A stretch of DNA of 64,000 bases from Desulfofustis sp. PB-SRB1 (GCA_016722945.1 JAEQMT010000038.1:124001-188000); one strand, 5' to 3'. Positions 52,505-63,013 are shown, counted from the first letter of the stretch. The notes: generated by a model from the letters alone, not told the origin. A program made the numbers and translations.

Positions 52505-54470
52505 CTTGGGTTTGCGGTCAGTAGGCACAAAATCGGTCGAATTCACTCCATTAGATAAGTCAAAATCGCTAAATTTCAACAACATATATCGAGCCAAATG
52601 TCAGGTGTGAGCTGAAATATGTAGGCACACGAATTGTATTTATTTCCTTGCATTAGCTGTCTATACATGCTATTTACGTAAGCATGTACCTGAGAACAAC
52701 AAAACGCACCAACAAAGATGGCTCGGTCGTCGAGTACTTTCAGATTGCCCACAACGAGCGCCATCCAAAGACTCGCAAACCGGTCGCCAAAATCATCCAT
52801 AACTTTGGTAGAGCCGACCAACTTGACCGTCTTGAACTGGTACGACTGTGTCGATCTATCGCCAGGGTCTGTGGGTTGCATATCTCTGATCCATTGGCTG
52901 AAGACGTGTTGCTACCAGAGGGAGAAGCAATAGGTATACCGCCTGATCTGAAGATCAAGCAAACGTTTGCTCTGGGGTGCCCGTTGGTCATTGAGACCCT
53001 ATGGGAACGGCTCGGTTTGAAAAAGACGCTCAATAGTATTGAACAGGCAACCGGTAGTCAAGTTCCTTACGAACGAGCAATTCTGGCCATGGTCGCTAAC
53101 CGATTATGTGACCCCGAATCCAAACTCGGGGTATGGGACCGCTGGCTGTCCACCGTCTACCTGCCTTCTTGTGCAAGCCTCAGGCTCAGGCATATGTATG
53201 AAGCGATGGACCTGCTTCACGCCAATATCGATACCATTGAACAAACCGTGTTTTTCAACACGGCCAACCTTTTCAACCTGGAGGTCGATCTGATCTTTTA
53301 CGATACGACGACCGCTTCTTTCCAGGTCGATGCTGAAGACCATTCTGAAGCCGACCCCAACGCCACATTACGTAAATTTGGCCGTTGTAAAGAAGGCGGT
53401 TGGGCACCGCAGGTCGTCGTTGCTCTGGCGGTGACCCGCGATGGTATCCCGGTGCGTAGTTGGGTGTTGCCGGGTAATACCGCCGATGTCACAACGGTAG
53501 AAAAAGTTCGCGCCGATCTCAGAGGCTGGAACTTGGGTCGGGCAATGTTTGTCGCCGATGCGGGGATGAACTCCGAAGATAACCGCGTTGAACTGGCCAA
53601 AGCTTGTGGGAAATATCTTCTGGCCTGTCGTATGGCCAGTATCTCTGAAATCAATTTGAAGGTTCTCAGTAAACGTGGCCGCTACACCAAATTTAAGGAT
53701 AACCTCTATGCCAAGGAGATCATCGTCGGCGATGGTGAGAGGCGGAGGCGTTACATCCTCTGTTATAACCCCAAACAAGCGCAAAGGCAGCGGAGCCACA
53801 GACAGCTAATAATCGAGCTGCTTGAAGCTGAGTTGGCCACGCACAAGGATCACTCAGCAACTGCCCAGTGGGCTATTGAATTGTTGGCATCACGCCGTTT
53901 CAAGAAATATCTGCGAACCACCAAAGGTGGCCTCATTCGTATTGACCGGGCTGCCGTTGGTAAGGCGGCAAAGTATGATGGAAAATGGGTAATTGAAACC
54001 AACGACGATACCATTAGTCTCGAGGATGCGGCGTGCGGTTACAAGAGTCTGATGGTGATCGAGCGTTGTTTCCGCTCGTTGAAACGTACCCAGATAAAGA
54101 TGGTGCCGATGTACCACTGGGCCTCCCGAAGGATTGTGAGTCATGTCAAAATTTGCGTACTGGCCTTGCTTATCGAACGGATCGCTGAAATGACCTGCGG
54201 CATGTCGTGGCACCATATCCAGCGAAATTTGGAGACACTGCAGATCACAGAATTTTTTGATTTAAAGTATCGTGTGCTTATGCGCAACGAAGTGACAACA
54301 GAGGCAAGAAACATATTAAAATCATTAAAGATAAAGGTACCAAAGCAGCTCATACACGCGGAAAAAACAGCTTGAATTTGTAGACACACGCCGAATCTTG
54401 CTATGCATCGCATAACCACCAACAGCAATGGTTTGCGGTGATTCATGTACTTACAGACCGCAAACCCAAG
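52505..54470 (+). mobile_element. IS1634-type element copy 2 (intact)
   Basis: 1,966 bp with inverted repeats CTTGGGTTTGCGGTC at both ends and the 5-bp direct repeat TAGGA at 52500-52504 and 54471-54475. Inserted into an R2 palindromic repeat. Practically identical to copy 1 at 9284-14474 outside its inner transposon, so both are recent. Confidence 0.93.
52684..54375 (+). CDS. IS1634-family transposase (intact copy)
   Basis: 563 residues. N-terminal MYLRTTKRTNKDGSVVEYFQIAHNERH is a typical start for the group; catalytic regions LIFYDTTTASFQVD, MFVADAGMNSEDNR, and the C-terminal KSLMVIERCFRSLKRTQIKM with the Glu. Complete and probably active; it can supply transposase to the broken copy 1. 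Confidence 0.95.
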   Translation: MYLRTTKRTNKDGSVVEYFQIAHNERHPKTRKPVAKIIHNFGRADQLDRLELVRLCRSIARVCGLHISDPLAEDVLLPEGEAIGIPPDLKIKQTFALGCPLVIETLWERLGLKKTLNSIEQATGSQVPYERAILAMVANRLCDPESKLGVWDRWLSTVYLPSCASLRLRHMYEAMDLLHANIDTIEQTVFFNTANLFNLEVDLIFYDTTTASFQVDAEDHSEADPNATLRKFGRCKEGGWAPQVVVALAVTRDGIPVRSWVLPGNTADVTTVEKVRADLRGWNLGRAMFVADAGMNSEDNRVELAKACGKYLLACRMASISEINLKVLSKRGRYTKFKDNLYAKEIIVGDGERRRRYILCYNPKQAQRQRSHRQLIIELLEAELATHKDHSATAQWAIELLASRRFKKYLRTTKGGLIRIDRAAVGKAAKYDGKWVIETNDDTISLEDAACGYKSLMVIERCFRSLKRTQIKMVPMYHWASRRIVSHVKICVLALLIERIAEMTCGMSWHHIQRNLETLQITEFFDLKYRVLMRNEVTTEARNILKSLKIKVPKQLIHAEKTA

Positions 54471-54655
54471 TAGGAGTGGTGGTCATTTTGACCTCGCAGG
54501 CGTACAGGTGGTACGTCGAGAAGTCAAAATGATCCTACGACGACGTAGTGCGAAGTTTTTACGACGCCATCATCCATAATCATTTGAAATTACTGGATTC
54601 CCGCTTTCGCGGGAATGACGGCAGCAAGAAATTTGGAGGTTGTTACGAGCCCATC
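54471..54655. repeat. Right half of R2 palindrome and partial R1 repeat
   Basis: TAGGAGTGGTGGTCATTTTGACC to GAAGTTTTTACGACGCCATC (54471-54569) completes the R2 copy interrupted by the IS; from 54570 to 54655 ATCCATAATCATTTGAAATTACTGGATTCCCGC..GGGAATGACGGCAGCAAG belongs to R1. Both families also stand alone elsewhere. Confidence 0.7.
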
Positions 54656-54744
54656 AACATTATGAAAATCTAACATTAGTCATGAAATGGTATATAGTGA
54701 TGAAATAATGAAAAAAGCAGGAACAAGCATCCCCTCCCCATCCT

Positions 54745-55773
54745 ATGGTTAGCAAGAAAGCGCTGCTGGACAATGCATTGATGCGTGAGATTATCCGCAT
54801 CCGCTACGATACCCTGCAGCGTATGCTGACGCGCCGTACCATGGGGCTGCTGCCCGGCACCACCGAAGAGGGCGCCACCGGCAAGTACGACAACAAAGGG
54901 GCCATTCTCATCCCCGGCGGCCTGATTTACCAGGACGTGGATGAAAAATTCATCCGCTATCAGTCGCACGGCCAGCTCAGCTCAGCCATGTTTCGCGAGC
55001 AGTTGCTTGGTGCCATGCAGACCGACAACGCCACCCTGCTTTATCCCGACGGGGTTGCCGCCGGCATCAACCTCGACGGCGGCTTTTTCTCCAAGGCGGC
55101 ACGCCGCATCCTCACCTACAAGCGGGCGGCATATCGGCGGGTAAAAAAGATCGGCAACCATATCCCCATCGAAATCAGCTCCGAGGCAATCATCAAAAGC
55201 CATTGCCCAACCTACATGAAGCCGCCCTACGGGGCACGCACCAGGATCAGCAGCTGCATTGCGGTGGGGCTTATCGACCCGCCCATGTTTTACGCCTATA
55301 ACCGGATGGAACTCAACCTCACCACCAAACAGGCAAAACGACTCACCCTTGATATCGATTGCGCCCGCGAACCGGTTCGCGCCTCCGACGGCCCGACTCT
55401 CTACCCCCCGTACATCGTAGTATGCCATACCACCCGGCACCGGGAAAACGCCTATGCGGGACTGACGAGGATTTTAGGCATCGGCGCCTTTGGCGAGTTT
55501 GCCACCTTCTCGTTCGAGGAGCTCAACCGCCAGCTACACAACGAACTCAAACGAAGAAAAATAACGATCAAGCCGGATGACTGTTTCGCCCAGTGCCGCG
55601 ATCACCCTATCCTTGGCATTTTGCGCATTTATCACCGCACCAATCCCGGCAAACGCTCGATCAATTATACTCTGCATCTGGTTTCACCGGTTGAAGACGC
55701 CGGATTTGATCCCCACCACTGCGAGGAATGCCCGGCCGAACCTGCCCCCTATGAGGCAGCCTTCATGAATTGA
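54745..55773 (+). CDS. Unrecognised 342-residue protein
   Basis: The frame is long, has normal codon use and conserved-looking blocks, so it is probably real: GATGKYDNKGAILIPGGLIYQDVDEKFIRYQSHGQLSSAMF, ATLLYPDGVAAGINLDGGFFSKAARRILTYKRAAYRRVKKIGNHIPIEISSEAI, GARTRISSCIAVGLIDPPMFYAYNRMELNLT and CEECPAEPAP at the end. It has several Cys pairs late in the sequence but no signal peptide or membrane segment. Some features recall nucleotide-binding regulators (a GAR..R motif after a KxxA region) but I cannot place it. No clear ribosome-binding site precedes the ATG at 54745. It stands alone before apbE. Confidence 0.65.
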   Translation: MVSKKALLDNALMREIIRIRYDTLQRMLTRRTMGLLPGTTEEGATGKYDNKGAILIPGGLIYQDVDEKFIRYQSHGQLSSAMFREQLLGAMQTDNATLLYPDGVAAGINLDGGFFSKAARRILTYKRAAYRRVKKIGNHIPIEISSEAIIKSHCPTYMKPPYGARTRISSCIAVGLIDPPMFYAYNRMELNLTTKQAKRLTLDIDCAREPVRASDGPTLYPPYIVVCHTTRHRENAYAGLTRILGIGAFGEFATFSFEELNRQLHNELKRRKITIKPDDCFAQCRDHPILGILRIYHRTNPGKRSINYTLHLVSPVEDAGFDPHHCEECPAEPAPYEAAFMN

Positions 55774-55810
55774 GAAAGTGTTTTGATCGTCCGAGTCAGG
55801 GATCAACTTT

Positions 55811-55970
55811 GATGGCGTCGTAAAAACCCCAATTACGGTCATTGTGGAGTTGAATCGAAATCCATAATCATTCGAAATTACTGGATTCCCGCTGAAGCCT
55901 GCCCTTGAGTGTTGTTATCGAGGGCGGGAATGACGGTAGCAAGCAAATTCAAGGTTTTTAAGGGCTCATC
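55811..55970. repeat. R1 dispersed repeat, complete copy
   Basis: GATGGCGTCGTAAAAACCCC.. to ..GGGCTCATC, with outward arms GATGGCGTCGTAAAAA and TTTTTAAGGGCTCATC roughly complementary. It gives the empty target site of the MITE in 41871-42205. Confidence 0.8.
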
Positions 55971-56080
55971 AACTTTATTTGCCCTTCCATTGGAAAACTG
56001 TTACAGTGGAAAAGTTTTAGAATAATAGATCGCTACGTGACCCACTACCCATTATTTGATTCGTCCCAGACTCCCCCGCT

Positions 56081-57133
56081 TTGCCCCCACAGTCACCAAC
56101 CAGTTCGCCCGAGCAGTCGCCAACGAAGCAATCCGTCCTGAGCAGGCGACGGCTTCTGCAATTAGGCGCCGGCGCCGCCCTGCTCGGAGCGGGCTTTTAT
56201 TTCGGGATCATTCCATGGCGGCAGACCCGAACCATCAAGCTCAGTCGGCCGCTGATGGGCACCATTGTCAACGTGATCGTCGTGACGGACCATGAAGATA
56301 ATGCCCACACCGCCATTGACACGGCATTTGTAAAAATGGGCGCGCTCGCCGACGAGCTCTCCACCTACGATGAGAACAGTCCGATTTCGATGCTCAATCG
56401 AGAAGGGATACTGCGCAATGCACCACAATCTTTGCTGGATGTATTCACCCGGTCGCGCCGCCTCAGTGAACTGACCGACGGCGCCTTCGATCCCACCGTC
56501 ATGCCGCTGCTTCATCTGTATCAAAGCTATCGTGAAACGGCTACGCTGCCCCCGCAATCGATGATCGATAAGGCCCTCAAATTGGTTGATTACCGCAAGA
56601 TTGTTGTTGAGAATCAGACCACAATCAGGTACACCCTGCCGGGTATGCAGGTAACTCTTGATGGGTTGGCCAAGGGATACATCGTCGATGCCGGGGTTGG
56701 TGCCATGGAAGCGGCTGGACTTACCGACTTTTACCTGGAGGCGGGTGGTGACCTGATGGTACGCGGCCACCGCCAGGACGGCACCGATTGGCGCATCGGC
56801 ATCCGTAATCCCCGGAGCGACAATCTTACCCAGATGAAAAGCATCGGGCTTAGTGACAAGGCCATCGCCACATCGGGGGATTACCTGCGTTATTTCAGCG
56901 ATGACAAGACCGTCCATCACATCATCGATCCACGGTCAGGTTTTTCACCCATTGAGCTGGCCAGCAGCTCAATCGTTGCACCTTCAGTGGTACAGGCCGA
57001 CGGTATGGCCACCGCAACCATGGTGATGGGGGCCGCCAAATCGCTGGAACTGATCGGCTCATTGCCTGACTGCGAGGGCTATTTTATCGATAAATCAATG
57101 AACACTCACCACACTGAGGGTTTTTTCACCTAA
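56081..57133 (+). CDS. apbE: FAD:protein FMN transferase ApbE
   Basis: About 350 residues. The ApbE domain shows RPLMGTIVNVIVVTD, ADELSTYDENSPISMLNREG, FDPTVMPLL, LDGLAKGYIVDAGVGAMEAAGLTDFYLEAGGDLMVRGHRQDGTDWRIGIRNPR and SGDYLRYFSDDKTVHHIIDPRSG; the Mg-binding residues are intact. The start is uncertain: the TTG at 56081 has no ribosome-binding site, but it precedes a twin-arginine-like motif SRRRLLQLGAGAALLGAG, so the protein is probably exported. ApbE attaches FMN to NqrB and NqrC threonines, which fits its position just upstream of nqrA (one base between stop and start). Confidence 0.92.
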   Translation: MPPQSPTSSPEQSPTKQSVLSRRRLLQLGAGAALLGAGFYFGIIPWRQTRTIKLSRPLMGTIVNVIVVTDHEDNAHTAIDTAFVKMGALADELSTYDENSPISMLNREGILRNAPQSLLDVFTRSRRLSELTDGAFDPTVMPLLHLYQSYRETATLPPQSMIDKALKLVDYRKIVVENQTTIRYTLPGMQVTLDGLAKGYIVDAGVGAMEAAGLTDFYLEAGGDLMVRGHRQDGTDWRIGIRNPRSDNLTQMKSIGLSDKAIATSGDYLRYFSDDKTVHHIIDPRSGFSPIELASSSIVAPSVVQADGMATATMVMGAAKSLELIGSLPDCEGYFIDKSMNTHHTEGFFT

Positions 57134-57134
57134 A

Positions 57135-58478
57135 ATGAAACACATCACCATCTCCAAAGGGCTTGATCTGCCCCTCGGCGGCGTTGCCGAGCGCACCATT
57201 GACGATAAAGCGGTAAAAAACGTCGGCATCATCGGCGACGACTATCCCGGCATGAAACCAACCATGCTGGTCAACGTGGGCGACCGCGTCATCCGCGGCC
57301 AAGCGCTGTTTACCGACAAGAAAAACGAAGGCGTCACCTTCACCTCACCCGGCTGCGGCGAAGTGACCTCCATTGTCCGGGGCGCCAAGCGCAAATTTGA
57401 ATCACTTTCCATCAGGCTCGACGGCGATGAGGCAGAACACTTCTGTGAGGCCGGCAGCAGCCCGGCGAGTTTCGATGCCCAGGCACTGCGGGAGCTGCTC
57501 ATAAAATCAGGACTCTGGTGCGCCCTGCGCACCCGTCCCTACGGCAAAATACCAGCCATTGACACCAGCCCGCGGGCGCTCTTTATCACCGCCATCGACA
57601 CCAACCCGCTAGGCGCCGACATGGCGCTCATCATCGATGGTGGCCGCGAGGATTTTCTGGCGGGTCTTACCGCCCTGCAAACCTTGATTGATTGTCCCGT
57701 CTATCTCTGTGTTGCCGCCGACCAGACCCTGTTTGACCAGGCCCCGCAAGGCGTCGAGATGGTTGGCTTCAGCGGCCCGCATCCAGCCGGCCTGCCCTCC
57801 ACCCACATCCATTTCCTCGACCCGGTGGGTGAGGGCAAAACGGTATGGCATATCGGCGCCCAGGACGTTATCGCGGTGGGCACGCTGCTACGCACCGGCA
57901 CCCTGCCGGTTAATCGAATTGTCGCCCTGGCCGGGCCGGGTATTGCCACACCGCGTCATATCCGCACCCAGGTGGGAGCATCGCTGGTTGATCTGAGCGA
58001 CGGCGAACGCCATGAAGGCGAGTTTCGCGTCATCTCCGGCTCCGTGCTTGATGGGCGCAAACTCAGTGAGACGCATCAGTTTCTCGGCAGATATCATCAA
58101 CAAGTAAGTGTCATTCACGAAGATACCGGCCGGCAGTTTTTCGGCTGGCTGATGCCGGGGGGCGACCGGTTTTCGGTAACCAGGGCGTTTCTCTCGGCCT
58201 TCACCAAACCGGCCACCCTGCCGCTGAACACGGCGGTGTGGGGTGGTGATCGGGCGATCTACCCGGCTTTCACCTATGAAAAGGTAATGCCGCTGGATAT
58301 TATCCCGGTCTATCTGCTGCGCAGTCTGATGTCCGGCAATACCGAAAAAGCAAAAGATCTGGGCTGTCTGGAACTGATCGAAGAAGACATCGCACTCTGT
58401 TCCTACGTGTGCCCGGGAAAAAACGAATTCGGCCCGAAATTACGGGAAGTTTTGACCTCAATAGAACTGGAGGGCTAA
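57135..58478 (+). CDS. nqrA: Na+-translocating NADH:quinone reductase subunit A
   Basis: 447 residues, usual NqrA length. KGLDLPLGGVAERTIDD, VGIIGDDYPGMKPTMLVNVGDRVIRGQALFTDKKN and GLWCALRTRPYGKIPAIDTSPRALFITAIDTNPLG are the RnfC/NqrA barrel-sandwich and core motifs. NqrA is the peripheral cytoplasmic subunit and binds ubiquinone. First of the six nqr genes. Confidence 0.96.
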   Translation: MKHITISKGLDLPLGGVAERTIDDKAVKNVGIIGDDYPGMKPTMLVNVGDRVIRGQALFTDKKNEGVTFTSPGCGEVTSIVRGAKRKFESLSIRLDGDEAEHFCEAGSSPASFDAQALRELLIKSGLWCALRTRPYGKIPAIDTSPRALFITAIDTNPLGADMALIIDGGREDFLAGLTALQTLIDCPVYLCVAADQTLFDQAPQGVEMVGFSGPHPAGLPSTHIHFLDPVGEGKTVWHIGAQDVIAVGTLLRTGTLPVNRIVALAGPGIATPRHIRTQVGASLVDLSDGERHEGEFRVISGSVLDGRKLSETHQFLGRYHQQVSVIHEDTGRQFFGWLMPGGDRFSVTRAFLSAFTKPATLPLNTAVWGGDRAIYPAFTYEKVMPLDIIPVYLLRSLMSGNTEKAKDLGCLELIEEDIALCSYVCPGKNEFGPKLREVLTSIELEG

Positions 58479-58497
58479 CTAACAACAGTTTTTCGCC

Positions 58498-59706
58498 ATG
58501 CTAAAAAAACTCGACAAATATTTTCTCGACATAAAACCGCTCTTTGACAAGGGAGGCAAGTTCGAGCGCTGGTATCCGCTGTACGAGGCTACCGACTCGT
58601 TTCTGTTCTCCACCACGAAAAGCGCCCCGATTGCGCCACACAGCCGCGACGCCATCGATTACAAGCGGATCATGATCACCGTGATCATCGCGCTCATCCC
58701 CTGTACCGTCATGGCCCTGTGGAACACCGGCTACCAGGCAAACAGCGCCCTGGCTGATCTGGGCGCCGTACCGGACGGCTGGCGGGGCGCGGTGATGCAG
58801 ATCATCGGCATCAATCCATCCTCGCTGATCTCCAACATGATGCACGGGGCGCTCTACTTCATGCCGATCTATATCGTTACCGTGGTGGTGGGCTCCATCT
58901 GGGAGACGCTGTTCAACCTGCTTCGCGGTCATGAATTTTCCGAGGCCTTTCTGGTCACTTCCCTGCTTCTGCCATTGACCCTGCCGCCCACCATCCCGCT
59001 CTGGCAGGTAGCGGTGGGCGTCAGTTTCGGGGTTGTTCTGGCCAAAGAGGTGTTTGGCGGGGTGGGCCGCAACTTCATGAATCCGGCCCTCTCATCGCGT
59101 GCCTTCATCTATTTTGCCTATCCCGCCCAGATGAGCGGTGACTCCATCTGGACGGCGGTGGACGGCCTCTCCAGCGCCACCCCGCTCACCGCCATGGTAA
59201 GTTCCTCCGCCCCCAACCCAATCAGCCAGATCGATGTAAGTTGGGGTAATGCCTTCTTGGGCGTCATGCCCGGCTCCATGGGAGAAACTTCAACCCTTGC
59301 CTGTCTGTTTGGCGCCGGACTACTGCTCATCACCGGGGTGGCATCCTGGCGGATCATGGCCGCCATGCTGCTGGGCGCGGTGGTTACGACATTGCTGTTC
59401 AACACCATGGCCGACGCCAGTCATCCCCTCTACTCCATTCCCATTCACTGGCACCTGGTCCTGGGAGGTTTTGCCTTCGGCCTGGTCTTCATGGCCACCG
59501 ACCCGGTCTCCGCCGCCCACACCAAAACCGGACAATGGATGTATGGGCTGCTGATCGGCTTTATCGTCATTCTTATCCGGGTGGCCAATCCCGCCTACCC
59601 CGAGGGGGTAATGCTTGCCATCCTGCTCGGCAATGTTTTTGCACCGCTGTTTGACTATTTTGTGCTGCGGGCCAACGTCAGAAGGAGGGTGCTGCGCCAT
59701 GGCTGA
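58498..59706 (+). CDS. nqrB: Na+-translocating NADH:quinone reductase subunit B
   Basis: 402 residues, about ten membrane segments. DGLSSATPLTAM contains the S-x-A-T flavinylation motif whose Thr takes FMN from ApbE; FNLLRGHEFSEAFLVTSLLLPLTLPPTIPLWQVAVGVSFGVVLAKEVFGGVGRNFMNPAL is the central conserved region. It carries the Na+ channel and riboflavin/quinone sites. Overlaps nqrC by eight bases. Confidence 0.96.
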   Translation: MLKKLDKYFLDIKPLFDKGGKFERWYPLYEATDSFLFSTTKSAPIAPHSRDAIDYKRIMITVIIALIPCTVMALWNTGYQANSALADLGAVPDGWRGAVMQIIGINPSSLISNMMHGALYFMPIYIVTVVVGSIWETLFNLLRGHEFSEAFLVTSLLLPLTLPPTIPLWQVAVGVSFGVVLAKEVFGGVGRNFMNPALSSRAFIYFAYPAQMSGDSIWTAVDGLSSATPLTAMVSSSAPNPISQIDVSWGNAFLGVMPGSMGETSTLACLFGAGLLLITGVASWRIMAAMLLGAVVTTLLFNTMADASHPLYSIPIHWHLVLGGFAFGLVFMATDPVSAAHTKTGQWMYGLLIGFIVILIRVANPAYPEGVMLAILLGNVFAPLFDYFVLRANVRRRVLRHG

Positions 59707-60484
59707 AGAACATCCATTGAGACCCTTTTATACGGTACTTGTTCTGGCCTTCGGTTGTTCCCTCTTGGTGGCCTCCGCCGCCATCGGGTTGCGTCCTCAG
59801 CAGGATGCCAACCGGCTGCTTGATCAGAAAAGAAATATCCTCCGGGCCGCCGGCGTATATGAGGCGGGCATACCGGTAGACGAGCAGTTCGGCGCCGTCC
59901 AGACCCGCCTGGTGGACCTGCAAAGCGGCGCCTATGTCGCCGATGAAAAGATCGATCCCAACTCCTACGACCAACAGGCCGCGCTGCTCTCCCCTGAACT
60001 GAGCAGAGAGCTGAGCAGCGAGGAAAACATTGCCGGCCTGCGCGGGCTGGAAAACTATGCGAAAATTTATCTCTTCTCGGATCAGGACAGGATAGACAAA
60101 GTGGTGCTGCCGGTACGCGGCAAAGGTCTCTGGTCCACCATGTACGCCTATGTCGCACTGGACAGCGATCTGTCCACCATTGAAGGCATCTCCTTTTATG
60201 AACATGGTGAGACTCCCGGCCTGGGGGGTGAGATAGAAAATCCCCGCTGGCAGGCCGGCTGGCAGGGGAAAAAGCTGTTCGGCCCGGACGGCGAGATGGA
60301 GCTTTCCGTGGTAAAAGGCGGCGCCCAGGTGAGCGAGGAGCAACAGCCCTACAGCGTCGATGGTCTATCGGGGGCCACCCTTACCACCCAGGGCGTCGAT
60401 AATCTGATGCGTTTCTGGTTCGGTGAGCATGGCTACGAACCCTTTATCGCACGCATCAAGCAAGAAGGAGGATTTAATGGCTGA
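59699..60484 (+). CDS. nqrC: Na+-translocating NADH:quinone reductase subunit C
   Basis: 261 residues from the ATG at 59699 (AGGAGG upstream); a longer frame to 59615 would lie inside nqrB. A single N-terminal membrane segment, then the FMN-binding domain; [12 protein letters not shown] near residue 222 holds the covalent FMN Thr. Periplasmic flavin subunit. Confidence 0.95.
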   Translation: MAEEHPLRPFYTVLVLAFGCSLLVASAAIGLRPQQDANRLLDQKRNILRAAGVYEAGIPVDEQFGAVQTRLVDLQSGAYVADEKIDPNSYDQQAALLSPELSRELSSEENIAGLRGLENYAKIYLFSDQDRIDKVVLPVRGKGLWSTMYAYVALDSDLSTIEGISFYEHGETPGLGGEIENPRWQAGWQGKKLFGPDGEMELSVVKGGAQVSEEQQPYSVDGLSGATLTTQGVDNLMRFWFGEHGYEPFIARIKQEGGFNG

Positions 60485-61100
60485 ATCGGCTAAGGAGTTG
60501 CTCTTCAACTCCGTTTTCAAACGCAATCCCATTGCCCTGCTGGTGCTGGGCATCTGCTCGGCCCTGGCGGTCACCGGCCAGATGGCCACCGCCTTTGTTA
60601 TGTGCGTGTGCGTCACCCTGGTGACCGGTTTTTCCAATCTGACCATCTCCCTCGTGCGTAAACGCATCCCCAACTCGGTACGTATCGGCCTGCAGATCAT
60701 GGTGATCGCCACCCTGGTTATTCTGGTAGATCAGATTCTCAAGGCCTTTTATTTTGAGCTTTCCAAGCAGCTTTCCATCTTCGTGGGGCTGATCATCACC
60801 AATTGCATCATCATGGGACGGGCCGAGGGGTTCGCCATGTCCAACCCGCCGATCCCCAGCTTTGTCGACGGCATTGCCAACGGGTTGGGATACAGCCTGA
60901 TCTTGATGCTAGTGGCCTTTGTCCGCGAACTGTTCGGATCGGGCTCGGTGTTTGGCTATGAGGTGCTCAAGCTCACCACCAACGGCGGCTGGTACACGGC
61001 AAACGGCATGCTCATCCTGCCGGCCAGCGCCTTTTTTCTGATCGCCATCATCATCTGGGTGATGCGCACCATCGATCCCGAGCAACAGGAGAAAGACTGA
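60477..61100 (+). CDS. nqrD: Na+-translocating NADH:quinone reductase subunit D
   Basis: 207 residues from the ATG at 60477 (AGGAGGATT upstream); six membrane segments. [19 protein letters not shown] and [24 protein letters not shown] (with the Cys that forms the intramembrane Fe-S site with NqrE). Overlaps nqrC by eight bases. Confidence 0.95.
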   Translation: MAESAKELLFNSVFKRNPIALLVLGICSALAVTGQMATAFVMCVCVTLVTGFSNLTISLVRKRIPNSVRIGLQIMVIATLVILVDQILKAFYFELSKQLSIFVGLIITNCIIMGRAEGFAMSNPPIPSFVDGIANGLGYSLILMLVAFVRELFGSGSVFGYEVLKLTTNGGWYTANGMLILPASAFFLIAIIIWVMRTIDPEQQEKD

Positions 61101-61705
61101 TGCATTATCTCGATATCATTTATCGCTCGGTTTTTATCGAGAACCTTCCCCTCGCCTTTTTCCTGGGGATGTGCACCTTTCTGGCGATCTCCAAGAAGGT
61201 GCAGGCGGCCATCGGGCTGGGGCTGGCGGTTCTGGTGCTGACCTCGATCACGGTGCCGCTCAACAACTTCATCCTCGCCACCATGCTGGAACCCGGCGCG
61301 CTGGCCTGGCTGGGCGCGCCCAATGTGGATCTCACCTTTCTGGGGCTGCTTATCTATATCGCCACCATTGCCACCGTTGTGCAGATTCTGGAGATGGTGC
61401 TGGATCGGTTCGTACCGACCCTGTACAACACCCTGGGCATCTTCCTGCCGCTGCTCACGGTAAACTGCGCGATTCTCGGCGCCACCCTGTTTATGGTGGA
61501 GCGCGACTATAACTTTACCGAGTCGGCGGCCTATGGATTCGGCGCCGGACTCGGCTTTTTCCTGGCGGTGGTTGCCCTGGCCGGTATCCGTGAACGGATG
61601 GAATATGCCGATCCGCCCGGCGGCCTGCGCGGTCTTGGCCTTACCTTCGTCACCGCCGGTCTGATGGCCGTGGCCTTTATGGGGTTGGCGGGAATGGATC
61701 TGTAA
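61100..61705 (+). CDS. nqrE: Na+-translocating NADH:quinone reductase subunit E
   Basis: 201 residues, six membrane segments. [21 protein letters not shown] and [21 protein letters not shown] contain the two conserved cysteines facing NqrD. Its ATG overlaps the nqrD stop by one base (TGATG). Confidence 0.95.
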   Translation: MHYLDIIYRSVFIENLPLAFFLGMCTFLAISKKVQAAIGLGLAVLVLTSITVPLNNFILATMLEPGALAWLGAPNVDLTFLGLLIYIATIATVVQILEMVLDRFVPTLYNTLGIFLPLLTVNCAILGATLFMVERDYNFTESAAYGFGAGLGFFLAVVALAGIRERMEYADPPGGLRGLGLTFVTAGLMAVAFMGLAGMDL

Positions 61706-61780
61706 CGGAGGCCGTTTCCTAATACGCCGGAAATGCTTACCATATGGACATAAAAGATTTATCAACATAGCGGTGTAATC

Positions 61781-63001
61781 ATGGGCGAAATTTATTACGG
61801 GGTGGGCATTTTTCTGGCCATCCAGTTTGTGCTTGTTTCCCTAATTGTTCTGGCAAAGCGCTCGCTGCTGCCCAGCGGCGACATCACCATCACGGTTAAT
61901 GATGACAAACAGGTGTCGGCAAAACCGGGTGGCAAACTGCTCACCAAACTTGCCGACGATGGGATTATCTTGTCTTCCGCCTGCGGCGGCGGCGGCAGCT
62001 GCGCCCAGTGCAAATGTATCGTCAATGACGGGGGTGGTTCTATTCTGCCCACCGAGATATCAGCCTTTACCAGGCGGGAAATCAAGCAGGGTTATCGCCT
62101 CTCCTGCCAGGTGCCGGTGAAGCGCGATATGGATATCGTGGTACCGCAGGAGGCCCTGGAGACGAAAAAATGGCAGTGCATGGTCAAATCAAACGAGAAC
62201 GTCGCCACCTTCATCAAAGAGCTGGTGCTTGAACTTCCGGCCGATGAGGATGTGGGATTTGAGGCGGGCGAGTATATCCAGATCGAGGTGCCACCGCACG
62301 AACTCGATTACAAGAGTTTTGATATCGACAACCGGTTTCTGGCGGACTGGCGCAAGTTCAAGATGTTTCAATTCAAATCCCACGTCTACGTGCCGGTCAC
62401 CCGGGCCTACTCCATGGCCAACTACCCCAATGAAAAGGGGCTGATCATGCTCAACGTGCGGATTGCCCCGCCGCCGCCCGGCAAAGAGGCCGCCCCTCCC
62501 GGTCAGGCATCATCCTACATCTTCAATCTGAAAGCAGGAGATGAGGTAACCATATCCGGTCCGTTCGGCGACTTTCTCATCCACGAAAGTGATGCCGAGA
62601 TGATCTATATCGGCGGCGGCGCCGGCATGGCCCCGCTGCGCAGCCATATCTTCGATCTCTTCAAAAGACGCCACACCAAACGCAAGGTGTCATTCTGGTA
62701 CGGCGGCCGCTCCCTCAAGGAAATCTTTTACCAGGACGATTTCGAACAACTGGCCGCCGAACACGACAACTTCACCTTTCACCTGGCGCTGTCGGCGCCG
62801 CTGCCCGAGGACAATTGGGAGGGATATACCGGCTTTATCCACCTGGTGCTCTATGAGCAGTACCTGAAGGATCATCCGGCCCCGGAGGATATCGAGTATT
62901 ACGTGTGCGGCCCGCCGATGATGCTCGCATCGGTGCGGGAATTGCTGGACAACCTGGGCGTAGAGCCGGAAAACGTGCGCTACGACGACTTTGGCGGCTA
63001 G
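61781..63001 (+). CDS. nqrF: Na+-translocating NADH:quinone reductase subunit F
   Basis: 406 residues. An N-terminal membrane anchor, a [2Fe-2S] ferredoxin domain [20 protein letters not shown]...YRLSCQ with four Cys, a flavin domain ([12 protein letters not shown] for FAD) and an NADH domain ([23 protein letters not shown]). The start is preceded by a weak ribosome-binding site and a 75-base gap after nqrE. Takes electrons from NADH into the complex. Confidence 0.96.
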   Translation: MGEIYYGVGIFLAIQFVLVSLIVLAKRSLLPSGDITITVNDDKQVSAKPGGKLLTKLADDGIILSSACGGGGSCAQCKCIVNDGGGSILPTEISAFTRREIKQGYRLSCQVPVKRDMDIVVPQEALETKKWQCMVKSNENVATFIKELVLELPADEDVGFEAGEYIQIEVPPHELDYKSFDIDNRFLADWRKFKMFQFKSHVYVPVTRAYSMANYPNEKGLIMLNVRIAPPPPGKEAAPPGQASSYIFNLKAGDEVTISGPFGDFLIHESDAEMIYIGGGAGMAPLRSHIFDLFKRRHTKRKVSFWYGGRSLKEIFYQDDFEQLAAEHDNFTFHLALSAPLPEDNWEGYTGFIHLVLYEQYLKDHPAPEDIEYYVCGPPMMLASVRELLDNLGVEPENVRYDDFGG

Positions 63002-63013
63002 GAGCAGCCTGCC

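Noticed and set aside
60956-61768. 270-residue minus-strand ORF across nqrD/nqrE
   Set aside because: Antisense to two clear membrane genes; Gln/Gly/Arg-rich shadow.
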